From: CAYHOI01 sp964358175
GTDB lineage: Bacteria > Margulisbacteria > Riflemargulisbacteria > GWF2-35-9
Assembly: GCA_964358175.1 (NCBI GenBank)
Contig: CAYHOI010000092.1
Coordinates: 1 to 7,392, forward strand
Direction of reading: 5' to 3'
Length of the DNA: 7,392 nucleotides
Positions 5,351 to 7,392 of the stretch are shown piece after piece (the stretch's first letter is position 1; every line of letters begins with the position of its first letter). The notes beneath the pieces were generated by a model, which was not told the origin of the DNA, did not search any database, and saw only the letters and a program-made list of their open reading frames with translations. Position numbers and translations under genes: made by a program.

Positions 5351-6057
5351 ATGAACTTGAACACCGACTAGGCGTCCTCTTTTGCAACGAAGCCTTGCTT
5401 GCTCAAGCTTTGATGCACCGCTCAGGCGTTGACTCTTTAGCGGAAACTCCGCAGGACAATGAACGGCTGGAATTTCTGGGAGATGCCATTCTTAAACTGA
5501 TCGTGACTGAATACCTTTATTTTCACTATCCTCTAAAGAATGAAGGAGAGCTTTCTCAGCTTCAGGCGATGCTCATTAGCGATAAGCTGTTATCAAGGAA
5601 AGCAAGAGAACTTAATCTTCAACAACATCTTGTCATCGGTGAAAATGAACGCCAACAAAATGAGCATGAGAATGACTCTTTGTTAGCTAATTCGTTAGAG
5701 GCTATTTTTGCCGCCTGTTATTTGGATCAAGGCCTGAGATGTGCAAAAGAGGTGATTCATCGGTTGTTTCAGACCGTTTTTGAGGGGACAGAAAACCTCG
5801 ACTTTTTGACAGACTACAAGACAAGGCTTCAGGAATTCTCACAAGCCTGTGATGGCGAAAGACCCCTATACCAAGTGAGTCGAGAGGAGGGCTCAGACCA
5901 TGAGAAGCAGTTTACTGTTGTTGTGACCGTTTCACTTAACGGGCAGATTTCTCAGCAGACAGGAACGGGTCGCACCAAAAAGGTAGCAGAGCAGGAGGCA
6001 GCAAGAAGTTTAATGAAAAGCCTCAGCCAATTTTCGTCCGAAATCGAGGGCTCCTGA
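5347..6057 (+). CDS. rnc: Ribonuclease III
   Basis: RNase III is a Mg2+-dependent dimeric endonuclease that cuts double-stranded RNA, including rRNA precursors and antisense duplexes. The 236-residue product has the catalytic domain (about 1-150) with signature DNERLEFLGDA (37-47), and a C-terminal double-stranded RNA-binding domain (about 156-226, ending in TKKVAEQEAARSLM). Numbering runs one ahead of E. coli: Glu39, Glu42, Asp46 and Glu118 match E38, E41, D45 and E117. The residue at E. coli D114 is Asn115 (AAT at 5689-5691), a non-standard acidic-site change. The start is the GTG at 5347, which overlaps the dapL stop as GTGA and has no ribosome binding site, so translation is probably coupled to dapL. 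An upstream in-frame ATG at 5212 would put 45 unrelated residues in front. The last 48 bases overlap the flavodiiron gene tail to tail. Confidence 0.95.
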   Translation: MNELEHRLGVLFCNEALLAQALMHRSGVDSLAETPQDNERLEFLGDAILKLIVTEYLYFHYPLKNEGELSQLQAMLISDKLLSRKARELNLQQHLVIGENERQQNEHENDSLLANSLEAIFAACYLDQGLRCAKEVIHRLFQTVFEGTENLDFLTDYKTRLQEFSQACDGERPLYQVSREEGSDHEKQFTVVVTVSLNGQISQQTGTGRTKKVAEQEAARSLMKSLSQFSSEIEGS

Positions 6058-7206
6058 AAGAGCGACCTCATCGGGATTCCACATGGCGCGGTAGCCACTT
6101 TCGGGGACGACCTGAAACCCGGCTCTGGCAAGCGATTCTGCGAGCAGGGCTACAGACTCGCCACTCCAGCCATAGCAACCAAAGGTTGCTGCCTTTTTAT
6201 TCTTAAATCCAAGCCCGCGAATCTCTTCCAAGAGTCCCGCCATCGAGCTGAGAATTCCTTTGTTGATCGTGGAAGATCCTGCAACAAGTGCTTTTGAACG
6301 GAACACTTCTGTGACCACATCATTTTTGTCGCTGTTGGATGTATTAAACACCTTCACCGTAACATCAGGATCCCCTTCGCGTAGTCCCTTGGCGATGTTG
6401 TCGGCGAGGAGTCGTGTTCCGCCCCACATGGTGTCATAAATCACCGTGATCTGATTTTCCTGGTACTGGTTTGCCCATCGCTGGTAGTGCTCGACAATTT
6501 GCAAAGGGTGATCCCGCCAGATAACCCCATGGCTGGCGCAAATGAGGTCAACCGGAACCTTCATTGCGAGTATCTCCTTTATTTTCTTGTCCACCAACGC
6601 ACTAAACGGGGTCAAAATATTGGCGTAGTACTTCATAGCCTCCCTCAGAAGCTCTGCCTGATTCACCTGATCGTTTACCATAAACTCCGTCGCGTAATGC
6701 TGGCCGAATGCGTCATTGCTAAAAAGGATTGCGTCTCCCGTTAGATAGGTGAACATCGTATCAGGCCAGTGAAGCATCGGAGCCTCGATAAAAACAAGTT
6801 CCTTTTCCCCTATGCTCAACTTGTCGCCAGTTTTGACGATACGGAAATTCCAATCCTGATGATAGTGCCCTTTAAGGGTTTTGATCGAATTTGCGGTACA
6901 GTAAATGGGCGTATCGGGGATGTGCCTCATGAGTTCGGGGAGAGCTCCGCAATGATCCGGCTCAGCATGGCTGGCAACAATATAGTCAATCTTCCTCAGA
7001 TCCACAATTTGCCCTAGATTCGAGACGAATTCCTTGGCAAAGGGCGTCCATACCGTATCGATGAGTACCGTTTTTTCTTCCTGAATCAGGTAAGCGTTAT
7101 AGCTCGATCCGTGATGGGTGGAATACTCGTTGCCATGAAAATGTCGAAGGTCCCAGTCTATCTTGCCGACCCAGGATACATTGTTTTTAATCGGAATATG
7201 GTTCAT
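6010..7206 (-). CDS. Class A flavodiiron protein (FprA/NorV-like O2 or NO reductase)
   Basis: Flavodiiron proteins reduce O2 to water and/or NO to N2O in the cytoplasm, with electrons passed through FMN, usually from a rubredoxin. The 398-residue protein has an N-terminal beta-lactamase-fold diiron domain (1-250) and a C-terminal flavodoxin domain (251-398). All expected iron ligands are present: His80, Glu82, Asp84 and His85 in HAEPDH, His146 in LHWPD, Asp165 in SNDAFGQH and His226 in ASHGVIWRD. The FMN phosphate loop is YDTMWGGTR (257-265). Sequence such as WVGKIDWDLRHFHG and GSSYNAYLI closely resembles E. coli NorV, but the protein ends after the flavodoxin domain, with no rubredoxin domain. 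It is therefore class A, like Moorella FprA. No rubredoxin or reductase partner is in the window. It has its own promoter (7248-7276) and AAAGGGG 6 nt before the ATG. Whether O2 or NO is the main substrate cannot be told from sequence. Confidence 0.95.
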   Translation of the reverse strand: MNHIPIKNNVSWVGKIDWDLRHFHGNEYSTHHGSSYNAYLIQEEKTVLIDTVWTPFAKEFVSNLGQIVDLRKIDYIVASHAEPDHCGALPELMRHIPDTPIYCTANSIKTLKGHYHQDWNFRIVKTGDKLSIGEKELVFIEAPMLHWPDTMFTYLTGDAILFSNDAFGQHYATEFMVNDQVNQAELLREAMKYYANILTPFSALVDKKIKEILAMKVPVDLICASHGVIWRDHPLQIVEHYQRWANQYQENQITVIYDTMWGGTRLLADNIAKGLREGDPDVTVKVFNTSNSDKNDVVTEVFRSKALVAGSSTINKGILSSMAGLLEEIRGLGFKNKKAATFGCYGWSGESVALLAESLARAGFQVVPESGYRAMWNPDEVALSGALDFGRKLAEAFH

Positions 7207-7234
7207 GTCAGACCCCTTTGTTGTTTATGCTTAG

Positions 7235-7267
7235 CTTCTCAGCTTGCAGTATAGAGGGTTTGAGAAG
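7235..7267. repeat. Inverted repeat flanking the flavodiiron -10 box
   Basis: CTTCTCA (7235-7241) and TGAGAAG (7261-7267) form a perfect 7-bp inverted repeat with a 19-bp gap. One arm covers the expected transcription start and the other lies in the -10/-35 spacer, with the -10 box between them. This position would suit a repressor operator. It does not match the FNR (TTGAT-N4-ATCAA) or NorR consensus as I remember them. Confidence 0.45.
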
Positions 7268-7276
7268 TGAAATCAA
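7248..7276 (-). promoter_or_regulatory. Sigma70-like promoter of the flavodiiron gene
   Basis: On the minus strand TTGATT (-35, plus 7271-7276) is followed after exactly 17 bp by TATACT (-10, 7248-7253). The expected start near 7241 gives a leader of about 35 nt containing AAAGGGG (7213-7219). Confidence 0.65.
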
Positions 7277-7293
7277 TCATTCTCCCCTAGTGC

Positions 7294-7392
7294 TCAGGAT
7301 TCCGTCAAAGTCGCCAGCTGATCAATGATGAGGACAGCTTGTAACCGATGAGTTTCTGGGGGATTAGTCCCGAATTCTGATAAGTTTAAGTT
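7294..7392 (-). CDS. Possible 3' end of an unidentified gene, cut by the right window edge
   Basis: A minus-strand frame is open from the right edge for 32 codons to a TGA at 7294-7296. The translation contains NPPETHRLQAVLIIDQLATL, with a balanced composition and a plausible C-terminal amphipathic helix. The stop falls 17 bp before the -35 box of the flavodiiron promoter, a natural place for an upstream same-strand gene to end. I do not recognise a family, and 32 open codons can occur by chance, so this is tentative. Confidence 0.35.
   Translation of the reverse strand, partial: NLNLSEFGTNPPETHRLQAVLIIDQLATLTES

Noticed and set aside
6487..7017. Plus-strand frames of 85 and 82 codons opposite the flavodiiron gene
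   Set aside because: They are antisense to a protein with every catalytic ligand in place and have no start signals.
6010..7206. Flavorubredoxin (full NorV) assignment
   Set aside because: N-terminal similarity to NorV is high, but the protein ends after the flavodoxin domain with no CxxC pairs of a rubredoxin domain.
7271..7330. FNR/CRP-type box upstream of the flavodiiron gene
   Set aside because: Only isolated TTGAT-like half-sites and a TGATCA palindrome are present. No TTGAT-N4-ATCAA arrangement occurs.

Overview
This window looks like an ordinary housekeeping stretch of a bacterial chromosome with GC in the mid-40s by eye. The genes point to a diderm, meso-diaminopimelate-making bacterium that meets low-oxygen or nitrosative conditions: a small lipoprotein, a bacterial-type LL-diaminopimelate aminotransferase (DapL), DapF, a GTP-type PEP carboxykinase and a NorV-like flavodiiron protein. 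DapL occurs in Chlamydiota and other PVC relatives, Leptospira, Nitrospirota, cyanobacteria and melainabacteria, and several anaerobic phyla. The sequence alone does not let me choose among these. I saw no mobile element, CRISPR array, tRNA, rRNA or sign of recent transfer.

Layout from left to right. Positions 1-274 are AT-rich, with a possible 5' fragment of a membrane protein on the minus strand (1-105) and a hairpin that probably terminates the next gene. A 55-residue lipoprotein gene (275-442, minus) and pckG (637-2406, plus) diverge from back-to-back sigma70-like promoters. birA (2424-2939, minus) faces pckG tail to tail across 17 bp. birA and dapF (2980-3789, plus) diverge from a 40-bp gap in which both -10 boxes lie 8 bp from their start codons, so both mRNAs look leaderless. 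A 100-residue MgtE_N-like protein (3777-4079, minus) overlaps the dapF tail. dapL (4178-5350) and rnc (5347-6057) form a translationally coupled plus-strand pair. A flavodiiron protein (6010-7206, minus) overlaps the rnc tail by 48 bp and has its own good promoter. The last 100 bases may hold the 3' end of another minus-strand gene (7294-7392).

Functional links: DapL converts tetrahydrodipicolinate to LL-diaminopimelate and DapF epimerises it to meso-diaminopimelate for lysine and peptidoglycan, so two consecutive enzymes are neighbours but not in one operon. PckG makes phosphoenolpyruvate from oxaloacetate, BirA biotinylates carboxylase carrier domains, RNase III processes double-stranded RNA, and the flavodiiron protein reduces O2 and/or NO to water or N2O. 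Transcription units alternate strand along the whole window, and every convergent pair is packed tail to tail without an obvious terminator. The points most worth following up are the overlapping leaderless birA/dapF promoters, the Asp-to-Asn change in the RNase III active site, the stand-alone MgtE_N-like protein between the two dap genes, and an inverted repeat around the flavodiiron promoter. I found no convincing new multi-gene system.
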